Assembly: GCF_039839375.1 (NCBI RefSeq)
Contig: NZ_JBDOQU010000003.1
Span: 186,001 to 250,000, forward strand
Length of the DNA stretch: 64,000 nt
Reading direction: 5' to 3'
Source of the DNA: JBDOQU01 sp039839375
GTDB taxonomy: Bacteria > Pseudomonadota > Alphaproteobacteria > DSM-16000 > Inquilinaceae
Positions within the stretch are counted from its first letter, which is position 1. Each line of letters starts with the position of its first letter. The position numbers were made by a program, and so were the translations under genes. The notes below the pieces were generated by a model, which worked only from the letters and a program-made list of their open reading frames with translations, was not told the DNA's origin and did not search any database. Shown here piece by piece: positions 44,638-52,710 of the stretch.

Positions 44638-45900
44638 CTACTTCACCGTCATCACGCCTTCATTGCGGATGTAGCGGGCCAACTGCTCGCCGAAGGAGCG
44701 GGCATCGACGGCGCGGTTGCTGGACGGGCCCTTGACGTTCGGCACGAAGCTGGAATCGATCGCGACGATGAAGTGATGCCCGTCCCGCTCGATGAAGATC
44801 GGGGAGCCGGAATCGCCGTAGGTCGTGTCGCAGCGGTGGATCATCGTGCCGTTGTCGTTGAACCGGACGATCTCGCAGTCGACATGGCCGGTCAGATGGT
44901 CGGGGCTGTCGCCGCTATAGCCGGCCTGGGTGACCGGCTGCCAGCCGCCATCCGCCGCGAAGGCGACGTCCTCGGTGCTGGGCACCAATATGTCGAACGT
45001 GCCGATCTCCGTCCCCAGATCCCGGTCCAGGAGCGCGAATCCCCAGTCGAGCGGGGCCTGCGTATAGTCGTCCACTTCTCCATGCGGGTCGTATCCCGGC
45101 GCGACATAGGTGGAGATGATCTGCGCCCGCCCGACATTGGTGTCGCCGTAATGGCCGGCCAGGAACTCTGTGGGCAGCACGCGGGACGTCCCGTTGAAGA
45201 AGCAATGGGCGGCGGTCAGGATGATCCGGGGCGCCACCAGGGCGGCCGTGCAGTCGCCATTCTCGAACCGCAGCAGGCCGATCGCCGTCCAGGGGAAGCC
45301 GTCGGGCGGCAGGCGCACGCGGTCGTCGCTGCCGAAATAATGGTCGCGGATGCGGGCCGGCGTGGCGCGGCCGAGGCAGTCGACCGTGTCGGACAGGGCG
45401 GGGCAGGAGGCGCTGGCGAAGCCCGGTTCCTCGCATCGTCCGTTGAACGCCGTCTCGCAGTCATTGTCGCGGTTGCGCCAGGGATAGGCGGGCTGGCAGT
45501 CGGCAAGGTCGGTGCCGCTGGTGCAGAAGCCGGTGCCGATCCAGGGCTCGTCGCACTCGCCGTCATGGGCCCATTGGCAGGAATTGTCGCCGCCGGCGGC
45601 CAGGCTGCGGCAGTCCGTCGTGTCCGTGCCGGGATCGCAGGCGCCGGTGCCCAGGCCGGGCTCGTCGCACTCCATGTCGAAGGCCCACCGGCAGCTGTCG
45701 CCCGTGGCGCGGGGCATCTTGCAATCCACGGTATCGGTGCCGGCCGGACATGCGCCCGTCCCGCCGAAGCGGGTCTCGTCGCATTCGCCGTCATTGGCCC
45801 ATTGGCAGGAATTGCTTTGCGCCATTGCGGGCGGCTGTCCGGCGAACCAGAGGACGAACGCCGCGATCGCCGCGGAATAGTGAAACGCCGGTTTTCCCAT
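44638..45900 (-). CDS. secreted trypsin-like protease with four Cys-rich repeats
   Basis: 420 residues. A signal peptide ends after about Ala27. Then come four similar Cys-rich units: Cys32-Cys60, Cys70-Cys97, Cys108-Cys135 and Cys148-Cys175, each with C-x(6-7)-C-D/E and G-T-G-x-C-x-x-G-T-D-x-x-D-C. The protease domain from about 200 has the trypsin triad His232 (LTAAHC), Asp285 (LDWGFAL) and Ser364 (GDSGSP). The repeats may bind a ligand or substrate; they are not a standard propeptide. It is probably exported to the periplasm or outside. dsbB, which could support disulfide formation, lies 58 bases downstream. Confidence 0.87.
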   Translation of the reverse strand: MGKPAFHYSAAIAAFVLWFAGQPPAMAQSNSCQWANDGECDETRFGGTGACPAGTDTVDCKMPRATGDSCRWAFDMECDEPGLGTGACDPGTDTTDCRSLAAGGDNSCQWAHDGECDEPWIGTGFCTSGTDLADCQPAYPWRNRDNDCETAFNGRCEEPGFASASCPALSDTVDCLGRATPARIRDHYFGSDDRVRLPPDGFPWTAIGLLRFENGDCTAALVAPRIILTAAHCFFNGTSRVLPTEFLAGHYGDTNVGRAQIISTYVAPGYDPHGEVDDYTQAPLDWGFALLDRDLGTEIGTFDILVPSTEDVAFAADGGWQPVTQAGYSGDSPDHLTGHVDCEIVRFNDNGTMIHRCDTTYGDSGSPIFIERDGHHFIVAIDSSFVPNVKGPSSNRAVDARSFGEQLARYIRNEGVMTVK

Positions 45901-45958
45901 GAACTCCCCCGCCTTCCCGCAACGATGATAACCGGAGGGATCGGCTCGGAGAAGGAAA

Positions 45959-46462
45959 TCAGACCCGTTTCGTGAGGCGAGCCGCCGAAAGCAGCGCCAC
46001 GATTCCGAGGATGAGGGAGAAGAGGAAGTTGTATCCGGCCATGGAGACGCCCATCAGGCTCCAGGCCACGGCGTCGCAGCGGGTCACCGGCGTCGCCAGG
46101 AGCTGCTCGGTGATGTCGCTGATGGAGCCGGCGCCTGATCCGGCGAGCGTGCCGCCGCAGGAGGCGGTGCCCTGCCACCATTGCTGCTCCACCCCGACAT
46201 GGAAGAAGGCGATCCCCGCGCCGACCAGCAGCGCTGCCCCTGCCAGCGCGACCAGCGCAGCCTGCAGCCGCCGGCGGCCCGTCGATGCCAGCGCCAGAAG
46301 CGCCAGGACGATCACTGCCGCATGAGGCCAACGCTGCCACAGGCACAGGGTGCAGGGGCGCAGCCCGCCTATGTACTGGAAGGCGAAGGCCCCGCCCAGC
46401 ATCGCGGCGCTGGCCGCGAGCAGCAGGGCGGGGATGCGGGGGAGAAAGCCGGAGCGAATCAT
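45959..46462 (-). CDS. dsbB: disulfide bond formation protein B
   Basis: 167 residues from ATG 46462 with four membrane helices. The cysteine pair is in LRPCTLCLWQRW near 36-47; the second pair is ASCGGTL near 100 and TRCDAVAW near 127. DsbB reoxidises periplasmic DsbA and passes electrons to quinone. dsbA is not in the window. The gene lies between the Cys-rich protease and the 107-residue unknown, on the same strand, and may help disulfide formation in the protease. Confidence 0.93.
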   Translation of the reverse strand: MIRSGFLPRIPALLLAASAAMLGGAFAFQYIGGLRPCTLCLWQRWPHAAVIVLALLALASTGRRRLQAALVALAGAALLVGAGIAFFHVGVEQQWWQGTASCGGTLAGSGAGSISDITEQLLATPVTRCDAVAWSLMGVSMAGYNFLFSLILGIVALLSAARLTKRV

Positions 46463-46515
46463 GAAACCGGTATAGCGTCCTGCGATGGCGGGGGCGAGCG
46501 CCGTTTGGTCGCGGC

Positions 46516-46839
46516 CTACCCGGCGGGGGTAACCGCCCGGGTCTTCGGGTCGACCTTGTAGCGATCGCCCGCCTCGTTCTCGATCTCCAGGACGCCGTCG
46601 GCCCACGCCATCCGGGTGAAGAAGACGTCCTGAACGTCGCCTTCCATCACCGGGTCGGCGGCGACATCGTAGATCTTGAGCGTCCACAGCCGCTCCCCGG
46701 AGCGGTCGTCGATGGCGGCGAGAAAGCCGCCGACCTGCCGCTCGCCCAGAATGGTGGCGTTCATCACCTGCTCATACCGCACGCCGTCCCGGACCAGAGG
46801 CGCGACGGAAGGTGGCGGCGGCCGGCTGAACTGCATCAT
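46516..46839 (-). CDS. 107-residue protein paired with the M35 peptidase
   Basis: 107 residues from ATG 46839 with a strong GGAGG 5 bases upstream. The core reads GERQVGGFLAAIDDRSGERLW, then LKIYD, EGDVQDVFFTRM and LEIENEAGDRYKVD: beta-rich, like one blade of a propeller or a small beta-barrel. There is no signal sequence. It starts 15 bases after the stop of the M35-type peptidase, so the two are almost certainly one operon. I do not know its family. An inhibitor or accessory factor of the peptidase is a guess. Confidence 0.7.
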   Translation of the reverse strand: MMQFSRPPPPSVAPLVRDGVRYEQVMNATILGERQVGGFLAAIDDRSGERLWTLKIYDVAADPVMEGDVQDVFFTRMAWADGVLEIENEAGDRYKVDPKTRAVTPAG

Positions 46840-46854
46840 CGATGCCTCCAGGGA

Positions 46855-47907
46855 TCAGGGTTTGAGCGCGTCATTGCGGTTCTTGTCGGTCAACGCTCCG
46901 GCCACGTCGGCGCAGTACCACGCCCAGCTATCGGCGTTGGTGATCGCCTTGGCCGAAGGGAAGGCCGCGAAGGTGGGCTTGATGCCGCCCCAGGCGTACC
47001 GGCCGGGCACGTCGACCGTCGCGGCTTCCCGATGGGTCAACTCATGGACCAGGATGCGCGTCCAGTTGGTCAGGCCGGTCAGCAGGTTGTTGGTTCCGAA
47101 GAAGGCGCTTTCGACATAGACGACATCCAGCCGGTCGCGCTTCGCGCCGACGGTGACGAAGGCCTCCGACCCCTCGAACTGCGTGCCGCGATAAAGCGGG
47201 TGGTCGGTCAGCACCAGCCCGCCCGACTTCATGACGGCGGTGATCTTCTTGAAGCCGGCGGCAAGCGTGGAGATCATGGCGTCCAGCTCGGCGTCGGACG
47301 CCTTCTCATCGGCGAACCAGCGGCGCACGAAGGCCCGGCCGTCGCCCTTGTCCTTCCGGGCCTGGGCGAGGGAGATCAGGGTCTTGTGGCACCATTTCAG
47401 CCCCTCCTGCGTGGCGTTGGACAGGTGCTTCTTGTCATCCTCGCTGAAGCGTTCGGCGGTCTGGGTCAGCTTGGCCTTCAGCGTCGCTACCTGGGCGCCC
47501 TTCACCTCGCCATGGGGCCAGTTCCGGTAGCCGGCGGGCAGGGAGCAGATCCACACCTTATGGCTGCCGGACTTGCGCAGCATGTAGACGTGGCGAAGCA
47601 GCTTCAGCGCGGCCGCCTTCTCCGCAATCTTGCCGTTCTGCGCCGCGACGGCCCGTTTCGGATCGACGTCTCCGGTCCCCAGCAGGATGCCCTCATCCTC
47701 CTTGGTCAGGTCCTTGCTGTGCTTCTTGATCTTCTTGCGCAGGTCGCCGAGCGCCGACGCCTTGCCGGGGTTCAGCCCGTCATGCCCGGCCAGGAGCTGA
47801 AGCGCGTTGAGGACCCTCTTCCAGTCCTTGTGGAAGGCCTCGTCCTTGATCGCCTTGCGGGCCGCCGTGAAGGCATCGGAGAAATTGTCGGTATTCGCGT
47901 GATCCAT
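46855..47907 (-). CDS. M35-type (Asp-zincin) metallopeptidase without signal
   Basis: 350 residues from ATG 47907. The zinc site is His288-Glu289-x-x-His292 (ILVHELTHREA), and the third ligand is probably Asp326 in ITNADSWAWYCAD: this NADS pattern is that of the peptidyl-Lys/aspzincin branch of M35. The N-terminal about 230 residues are helical and charged, and there is no signal peptide, unlike secreted fungal and bacterial M35 enzymes. It could be delivered by another route or act inside the cell. It shares an operon with the 107-residue unknown. Confidence 0.8.
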   Translation of the reverse strand: MDHANTDNFSDAFTAARKAIKDEAFHKDWKRVLNALQLLAGHDGLNPGKASALGDLRKKIKKHSKDLTKEDEGILLGTGDVDPKRAVAAQNGKIAEKAAALKLLRHVYMLRKSGSHKVWICSLPAGYRNWPHGEVKGAQVATLKAKLTQTAERFSEDDKKHLSNATQEGLKWCHKTLISLAQARKDKGDGRAFVRRWFADEKASDAELDAMISTLAAGFKKITAVMKSGGLVLTDHPLYRGTQFEGSEAFVTVGAKRDRLDVVYVESAFFGTNNLLTGLTNWTRILVHELTHREAATVDVPGRYAWGGIKPTFAAFPSAKAITNADSWAWYCADVAGALTDKNRNDALKP

Positions 47908-48056
47908 TCCCGCCGTCCCAGCCCTTTCGCGTTCGATGCCGATCAGGAACGATATGTCGAAACCGGGCGACGGTGAAGCGGGATTGACCGTCCCGCCGCG
48001 CCCGCTATCATGCGCCGCCCCCATCCCGGCGCATCGGCCGGGACCGGCGGCGATAT

Positions 48057-48141
48057 GCGGGTGTGGTGGAATTGGTAGACGCGCCGGACTCAAAATCCGG
48101 TTCCGCAAGGAGTGTCGGTTCGAGTCCGACCACCCGCACCA
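48057..48141 (+). tRNA. tRNA-Leu(CAA)
   Basis: 85 bases with encoded CCA. Acceptor GCGGGTG pairs with CACCCGC; the anticodon stem-loop is CCGGA-CTCAAAA-TCCGG, anticodon CAA; the long variable arm (TTCCGCAAGGAGT region) marks a class II tRNA; the T-arm is TCGGTTCGAGTCCGA. The CAA anticodon reads the Leu codon UUG. It is on the + strand between the M35 gene and the kinase gene, both on the - strand. Confidence 0.97.
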
Positions 48142-48202
48142 TTCTTCTTCTGTCGGCGGTCCGTTCGCTCGTCGTGGCTGTGCACCGCCTTCCCCGGAGC
48201 TT

Positions 48203-49630
48203 TCACGCCTGCTGCACCGGCATCTGGAACTCGAATGTCGCGCCGGCGTCGCCGGGCGCCAGGCGAAGGTCGCCCCCGGAGGCGCGGACGGCTGCGAGCG
48301 CAAGAGCGAGGCCCAAGCCGACGCCGGGACCTTTCGGGTCCGCCTTGGCGAAGCGGGAGAACAGCCGCTGCCGGAGACGCTGCGGGATGCCCGGTCCGTC
48401 ATCGCTGACCCGGACACCGCCCCGCGCCATCACCCGCACCGTGATCGACGCGCCTGTGGGTGTATGCCGGGTCGCGTTTTCCAGCACGTTGCGGAACGCG
48501 ATCTCGAAGAAATGACGGTCGCCGGTCACCGGCAGGCTGTCTGTTTCGATCTCCAGCGCGATCGACCGGCCGCCTCCGACGATCGCGGGGGCCATGTCGG
48601 CGGTAACCTCCCGGACCAGCCCAACCAGGTCGAACGCCTTCCCCTTGTCCTCCGTCCCCGCCTCCACCTGGGCTAGCGCCAGAAGCTGGGCGATCAGCCG
48701 GTTGAGGCGGTCGAATTCCTCCTCGATCTCCTCAAGCTGTCGTCCGCTGAGGAAGTCGCCAAGCTGCGCGCGGACCACGGCGAGCGGCGTGCGCAACTCA
48801 TGCGCGGCGTTCGCGGCGAATGCCTTCTGGGCCGACCAGGCGCTCTCCAGCCTGTCTAGGGCGATATTGAAGGAATCGATCAGCGGCGCGACCTCCGCGA
48901 GGGCCAGGGTCGGCAGACGTTCATGGAGCGTCGCGGGACCAATCAGCGCGGCGCGGGCCGATATCTTCCGCAGCGGATTGAGGCTGAGATAAAGCGTCAG
49001 CCACACCGACGCCAGCACGAGGCCGAGCGGGATGAGCATCGGGATGAACGCCTCGCCGAAGGTGATCACCAGGAAATCCAGGAGAATTCGACGATCGGCG
49101 ATTCGTGGGGCGGTGAGCTGGATGATGAACCGGCTCCCCTGCACCTCGACCAGCACGTTGACCGACGTCACCGGATCGCCGTTTTCCGGGTCGGTCCAGG
49201 CGTAGAAATATAGGCCGTCTGCGTCGAATTCCTCATCGTCCCACAGCGGCAGGCCGAAGGACTGTTCAGTGGGGTCGAGCATCTTTTCGGGAGCCGGCAG
49301 CGGCGCGTAGGGCGCTGATCCGCCGATCGCCACCGTCCCATCGGGTCGGAGTAGCGCGAAACCGTAGATGTCGCCGTCGGAGGTGAGGGGCAGCCGCCGG
49401 CGGATTTCCGCCATGTCCAGCTGTGGCCGGCCATCGGCGTCAAGCGTCAGGTTCTCGGCGATGACGCGACCCTGCTCGGCCAGCCCCCGCTCCTGCACGC
49501 CCCAGATCCCTTCTTCGCCCAGCGCGCCCAGCAGCGCGGTGATAAGGAAACCGGAAGTCATCAGCACCGAGACGATGGGAAAGATGATGGAGAACAGCGA
49601 CCATCGGCGCCGTCTGGCCAGGAACATCAC
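48203..49630 (-). CDS. two-component sensor histidine kinase
   Basis: 475 residues. Membrane helices lie at about 11-36 and 190-215, leaving a periplasmic sensor of about 150 residues (40-185) rich in acidic residues such as LWDDEEFDADGLYFYAW; then a HAMP-like linker, His277 in AAHELRTPLAV, the N box FRNVLENATRHT, and G boxes VSDDGPGIP and GVGLGLALA. Stop and start overlap by ATGA with the response-regulator gene. The acidic sensor could detect cations or cationic peptides; that is inference. Confidence 0.93.
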   Translation of the reverse strand: MMFLARRRRWSLFSIIFPIVSVLMTSGFLITALLGALGEEGIWGVQERGLAEQGRVIAENLTLDADGRPQLDMAEIRRRLPLTSDGDIYGFALLRPDGTVAIGGSAPYAPLPAPEKMLDPTEQSFGLPLWDDEEFDADGLYFYAWTDPENGDPVTSVNVLVEVQGSRFIIQLTAPRIADRRILLDFLVITFGEAFIPMLIPLGLVLASVWLTLYLSLNPLRKISARAALIGPATLHERLPTLALAEVAPLIDSFNIALDRLESAWSAQKAFAANAAHELRTPLAVVRAQLGDFLSGRQLEEIEEEFDRLNRLIAQLLALAQVEAGTEDKGKAFDLVGLVREVTADMAPAIVGGGRSIALEIETDSLPVTGDRHFFEIAFRNVLENATRHTPTGASITVRVMARGGVRVSDDGPGIPQRLRQRLFSRFAKADPKGPGVGLGLALALAAVRASGGDLRLAPGDAGATFEFQMPVQQA

Positions 49631-50307
49631 GCTTCGCCGCCGCTGATCAGGAGGTAGCCGATGCCGCGAAGGGCGCGGATGGAGACGGCGGAGGAAAGCT
49701 TGTCCAGCTTCCGGCGCACCCTGTGGACATGGATCTGTATGCTGTTCTCCGTGAACTCCGCCGCCAGCGCATGGAGGCTTTCGCCAAGCTGTTCCTTGGT
49801 GACGATCCGGCCCTGGGCGCGCAGGAACCGCTCCAGCACCATGCCTTCGGCCCGCGACAGGGACGCACGGCGACCACCCACCTCCAGCTCCCGGACGCCG
49901 GGATCGAAAGCGACATCGCCGAAGCGCAGCACAGGGTCCAATAGCGACGCCGGCCTGCGCCCCAGCGCACGCAGCCTCGCCGCCAGCTCCTCCACGGCGA
50001 AGGGCTTGACCATATAATCGTCGGCTCCGGCGTTCAGCCCTTCGATCCTTTCGGGAATTGATCCGAGGGCGGTCAGCACCAGGGCCGGAGTCGAGAGGCC
50101 GGTGGAACGTCCGCGCGCCAGCAGTTCCAGCCCGTTCTCCTCCTCCAGCATGATGTCGAGGATGAGGGCGTCATAGGCTGAACACCGCCATGCGTGCCAG
50201 CCATCCTCGACCGTCCCGAACAGATCGACCGAAAAGCCGAGCCGTTCCAGCGCGCGAACGGCGGCGGCTCCCAGCTTCACATTGTCTTCGACGAACAGCA
50301 GCTTCAT
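49627..50307 (-). CDS. OmpR-family response regulator
   Basis: 226 residues from ATG 50307. The receiver has Glu7-Asp8, the phosphorylated Asp51 (ALILDIML) and Lys around 101 (YMVKPFAVEE). The C-terminal winged helix includes LSRAEGMVLERFLRAQGRIVTKEQL and FTENSIQIHVHRVRRKLDKL. Its start lies 11 bases after the MipA gene and its stop overlaps the kinase start, so the three genes are one transcription unit. It probably controls the porin gene upstream and possibly others. Confidence 0.93.
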   Translation of the reverse strand: MKLLFVEDNVKLGAAAVRALERLGFSVDLFGTVEDGWHAWRCSAYDALILDIMLEEENGLELLARGRSTGLSTPALVLTALGSIPERIEGLNAGADDYMVKPFAVEELAARLRALGRRPASLLDPVLRFGDVAFDPGVRELEVGGRRASLSRAEGMVLERFLRAQGRIVTKEQLGESLHALAAEFTENSIQIHVHRVRRKLDKLSSAVSIRALRGIGYLLISGGEA

Positions 50308-50317
50308 GGGCGCGATC

Positions 50318-51133
50318 CTAAAACCTGTAGGCGACACCCACGCCAAGCTGGAACTGGTCTGGCGATCCCTCGTCAGACACTATCGGACTGTCCGCCGCGT
50401 CGCCCATAAGCCGTTCATAGGATGCCCGCGTCATGACCGTCCAGCTGTGGCTGAGATCATAGCGCAGTCCGATCTCCAGCCCCGCGCTCTCGATTCCGCT
50501 GCCGGGACTGTAGACCGGCAGGCCGCTGGCGGCGCTTCCTTCCGGCGTCACGCCGAAGACGGTGTTCATATAGTCGCCGTCGACCCAGACGGTGTTCGCG
50601 CCGATGCTGAAATGCAGCGATTCGGTAAGAGGCATGCCGTATTCGACCGAAGCTTCCGCCAGCATGCCGCCATGCCCGTCGTTGACATCGGCCAGCGCCT
50701 GCAGGCCCATCTCGACCTCCCGGCCATATTGGTCGCGATAGAGTTGGTATTCCAGGAAGCCGCCCACCTCCACGGAATCGTCGATGGTGGAAAGCCTGCT
50801 CACCGCCTCGTTCTCCAGGTCGGAATCGCGGCCGGGGGCGTAGCGGACGATCGGCCCCAGCCGAAGACCCTCGACAGGCTCGATCCCCGCTTTCGCCGAC
50901 AGGCCCTGCAATTCAAAGCTCATCGCGCCGCGCTGGTAGCGGAGACCAACGATAGGCAGGGGCTGGAATTCGTAATCCTCGCCCCCTCGGTAATCGTGCG
51001 CATACATCGCGCCCGCGCCCAGCGTGACCTGGAAACCGTCGGCTGGCGGCCCGTCATCCTGGGCGGTGGCCAGGCCGGGCAGGGCGAGCGACGATGTCGC
51101 GAGGGCGGCGAGAAACAGTCTTCCGTTCGGCAT
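50318..51133 (-). CDS. MipA/OmpV family outer-membrane protein
   Basis: 271 residues with a signal peptide (cleavage near residue 25, ATAQ). The mature protein has alternating beta-strands and ends VAYRF, the C-terminal aromatic signal of outer-membrane barrels. LGAGAMYAHDYRGGEDYEFQ near 38-57 is the MipA/OmpV N-terminal pattern. Such proteins assist murein-enzyme complexes or act as porins. It is first in the operon with a two-component system, 11 bases before the regulator gene. Confidence 0.9.
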   Translation of the reverse strand: MPNGRLFLAALATSSLALPGLATAQDDGPPADGFQVTLGAGAMYAHDYRGGEDYEFQPLPIVGLRYQRGAMSFELQGLSAKAGIEPVEGLRLGPIVRYAPGRDSDLENEAVSRLSTIDDSVEVGGFLEYQLYRDQYGREVEMGLQALADVNDGHGGMLAEASVEYGMPLTESLHFSIGANTVWVDGDYMNTVFGVTPEGSAASGLPVYSPGSGIESAGLEIGLRYDLSHSWTVMTRASYERLMGDAADSPIVSDEGSPDQFQLGVGVAYRF

Positions 51134-51253
51134 GGGAACTCCGCAGCATCGTTGGAACGACGCCCGGATGGACCCTCAACCTTGCATGAAGCTTTCCGGA
51201 ATGACCGGACCCTGAAACGGTCCGCGAATGAAAATGAAAAAGCGGTAGTCGCC

Positions 51254-51958
51254 TCAGACCGCCCGGGTGATCCCGCCATCGATGCGGATGTTCTGGCCTG
51301 TGATGTAGGCGGCGCGGTCCGAGGCGAGGAGGGCGATCAGTTCCGCCACCTCCTCCGTCCGGCCGTAGCGGCCCATGGGCACGCGGTTGCGGAACTCCGG
51401 CTTCTCCGGCAGGCTGTCGATGAAGCCCGGCAGCACGTTGTTCATGCGGATATTGTCGGCGGCGTACTTGTCCGCGAACAGCTTCGTGTAGGCGGCGAGC
51501 CCGGCGCGGAAGACGCCCGAGGTCGGGAAGACCGGGTCGGGCTCGAACGCCGCGAAGGTGGAGATGTTGACGATCGCGCCGGATTTCTGGCGCTGCATGA
51601 CCGGCGTCACCAGCCGCGTCGGCCGGACGACATTCAGGAAATAGACCTCCATCCCGCGATGCCAGTCCTCGTCGCTGAGGTCCAGCAGCGGCGCGCGCGG
51701 ACCGTGGCCGGCGCTGTTCACCAGCGCGTCGATCCGGCCCCAGCGCTCGACCGTCAAATCGACCAGCCGTTTCAGATCGTCGTTGGACTGGTTCGACCCG
51801 GTGACGCCAAGGCCGCCAAGCTCTTGGGCCAGCGCCTCTCCCTTTCCGGAAGCGGAGAGGATGGCGACCTTGAATCCGTCCGCCGCCAGCTTCCGGGCCG
51901 CTCCCGCCCCCATGCCGCTGCCGCCGGCCGTGACGATCGCTACCTTCTCTTCCGACAT
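51254..51958 (-). CDS. SDR-family oxidoreductase with atypical active site
   Basis: 234 residues from ATG 51958; the frame continues upstream without conservation. The Rossmann motif is VTAGGSGMGAG at 9-19, and NSAGHG the NNAG-type motif near 84. The usual Tyr-x-x-x-Lys is not present: the corresponding stretch is FPTSGVFRAGLAAYTK, with Ser and Arg at the expected positions. The Ser of the triad (NIST) is kept. Members of this divergent SDR group exist (YkvO-like), but the reaction is unknown. It has no operon partner. Confidence 0.85.
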   Translation of the reverse strand: MSEEKVAIVTAGGSGMGAGAARKLAADGFKVAILSASGKGEALAQELGGLGVTGSNQSNDDLKRLVDLTVERWGRIDALVNSAGHGPRAPLLDLSDEDWHRGMEVYFLNVVRPTRLVTPVMQRQKSGAIVNISTFAAFEPDPVFPTSGVFRAGLAAYTKLFADKYAADNIRMNNVLPGFIDSLPEKPEFRNRVPMGRYGRTEEVAELIALLASDRAAYITGQNIRIDGGITRAV

Positions 51959-52045
51959 CGTCTTTCCCTCCTGATGAATCGCTCGCGCTAATTCATCAGG
52001 GTTGGCCCCCCGCTGCAAACCGAAAGGGCCGGGGTCGTCTTGTCA

Positions 52046-52139
52046 GCCGGCGAAGCGGCGATGGCCCATGGATGCTGGAACAAGTCCAGCATGACGTTGT
52101 TTTTGTTGGCAATTCCGGACTTGATCCGGAATCCATGGG
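52046..52139. repeat. twin REP-like palindrome, cluster 2
   Basis: A hairpin CCGGCGAAGCGGCG at its left, then the palindrome core CTGGAACAAGTCCAG, the linker GACGTTGTTTTTGTTGGC, and a second palindrome TTCCGGACTTGATCCGGAA. It is the same twin unit as at 42103-42171 (opposite orientation) and 56629-56700. It fills the gap between the SDR start region and the VOC gene end at 52145. Confidence 0.88.
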
Positions 52140-52144
52140 ATGTC

Positions 52145-52498
52145 TCAACCCGCCGACCAGACGGCCAACTCGTACCCCTCCGGGTCCGTGAAATGAAAGC
52201 GTCGGCCGCCGGGGAAGGAGAAGATCGGCTTGACGATCGGCGCGCCCATCTCCTCCAGCCGGCGCTGCGTTCCCTCCAGATCGTCGGCATAGAGGATGAC
52301 CAGCGGGCCGCCCGGCGACACGGGGCCGCCCTTCGCGAAGCCGCCAGTCAGCCTGCCGTCGGTGAATTCGCAGTAGCTGGGGCCGTAATCGGTGAAGGTC
52401 CAGCCGAAGGCCTTGCCGTAGAAATCCCGCGCGCGGGCGATGTCCTCGACCGCGAACTCGATATTGTCGATCCGTCGGTCGACGCTGGGGGCGCTCAT
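52145..52498 (-). CDS. VOC-superfamily (glyoxalase/dioxygenase-like) protein
   Basis: 117 residues from ATG 52498. It has the betaalphabetabetabeta pattern of the vicinal oxygen chelate fold: IDNIEFAVEDIARARDFYGKAF, then FTDYGPSYCEFTDGRLTGG, and a closing FHFTDPEGYELAVW with the last metal-site Glu. His at the first position is replaced by Glu/Phe (NIEFAV), so a metal-dependent role is uncertain. Possibly a resistance or ring-cleaving relative; function unknown. It ends 5 bases after the REP cluster. Confidence 0.85.
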   Translation of the reverse strand: MSAPSVDRRIDNIEFAVEDIARARDFYGKAFGWTFTDYGPSYCEFTDGRLTGGFAKGGPVSPGGPLVILYADDLEGTQRRLEEMGAPIVKPIFSFPGGRRFHFTDPEGYELAVWSAG

Positions 52499-52639
52499 CG
52501 GTCTTTCCTCTTGGCGGTTGGTCGCTGTTCCCGATGCTCCCACGGAAGCACGGTGTCGTCTTGAACGAAACGGCCAGGAGAAAGGGATTGTTCGGACTGT
52601 CCGTGCCGGACTTGCGATGCCGGCGGGCGGGCCAGGGCC

Positions 52640-52710
52640 TATGGATTCCGGGTCAAGTCCGGAATGACCTCTTATTGGTTGGTCATGCCGGACCCCGATC
52701 CGGCATCCAT
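52640..52710. repeat. REP-like pair, cluster 3 (degenerate)
   Basis: ATTCCGGGTCAAGTCCGGAAT core at 52642-52662 and, after a short linker with TTATTGG, the palindrome TGCCGGACCCCGATCCGGCA around 52686-52705. It is a variant of the twin unit. The right half lies inside the 3' end of the AraC-type gene and encodes its last residues and stop. Confidence 0.82.
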
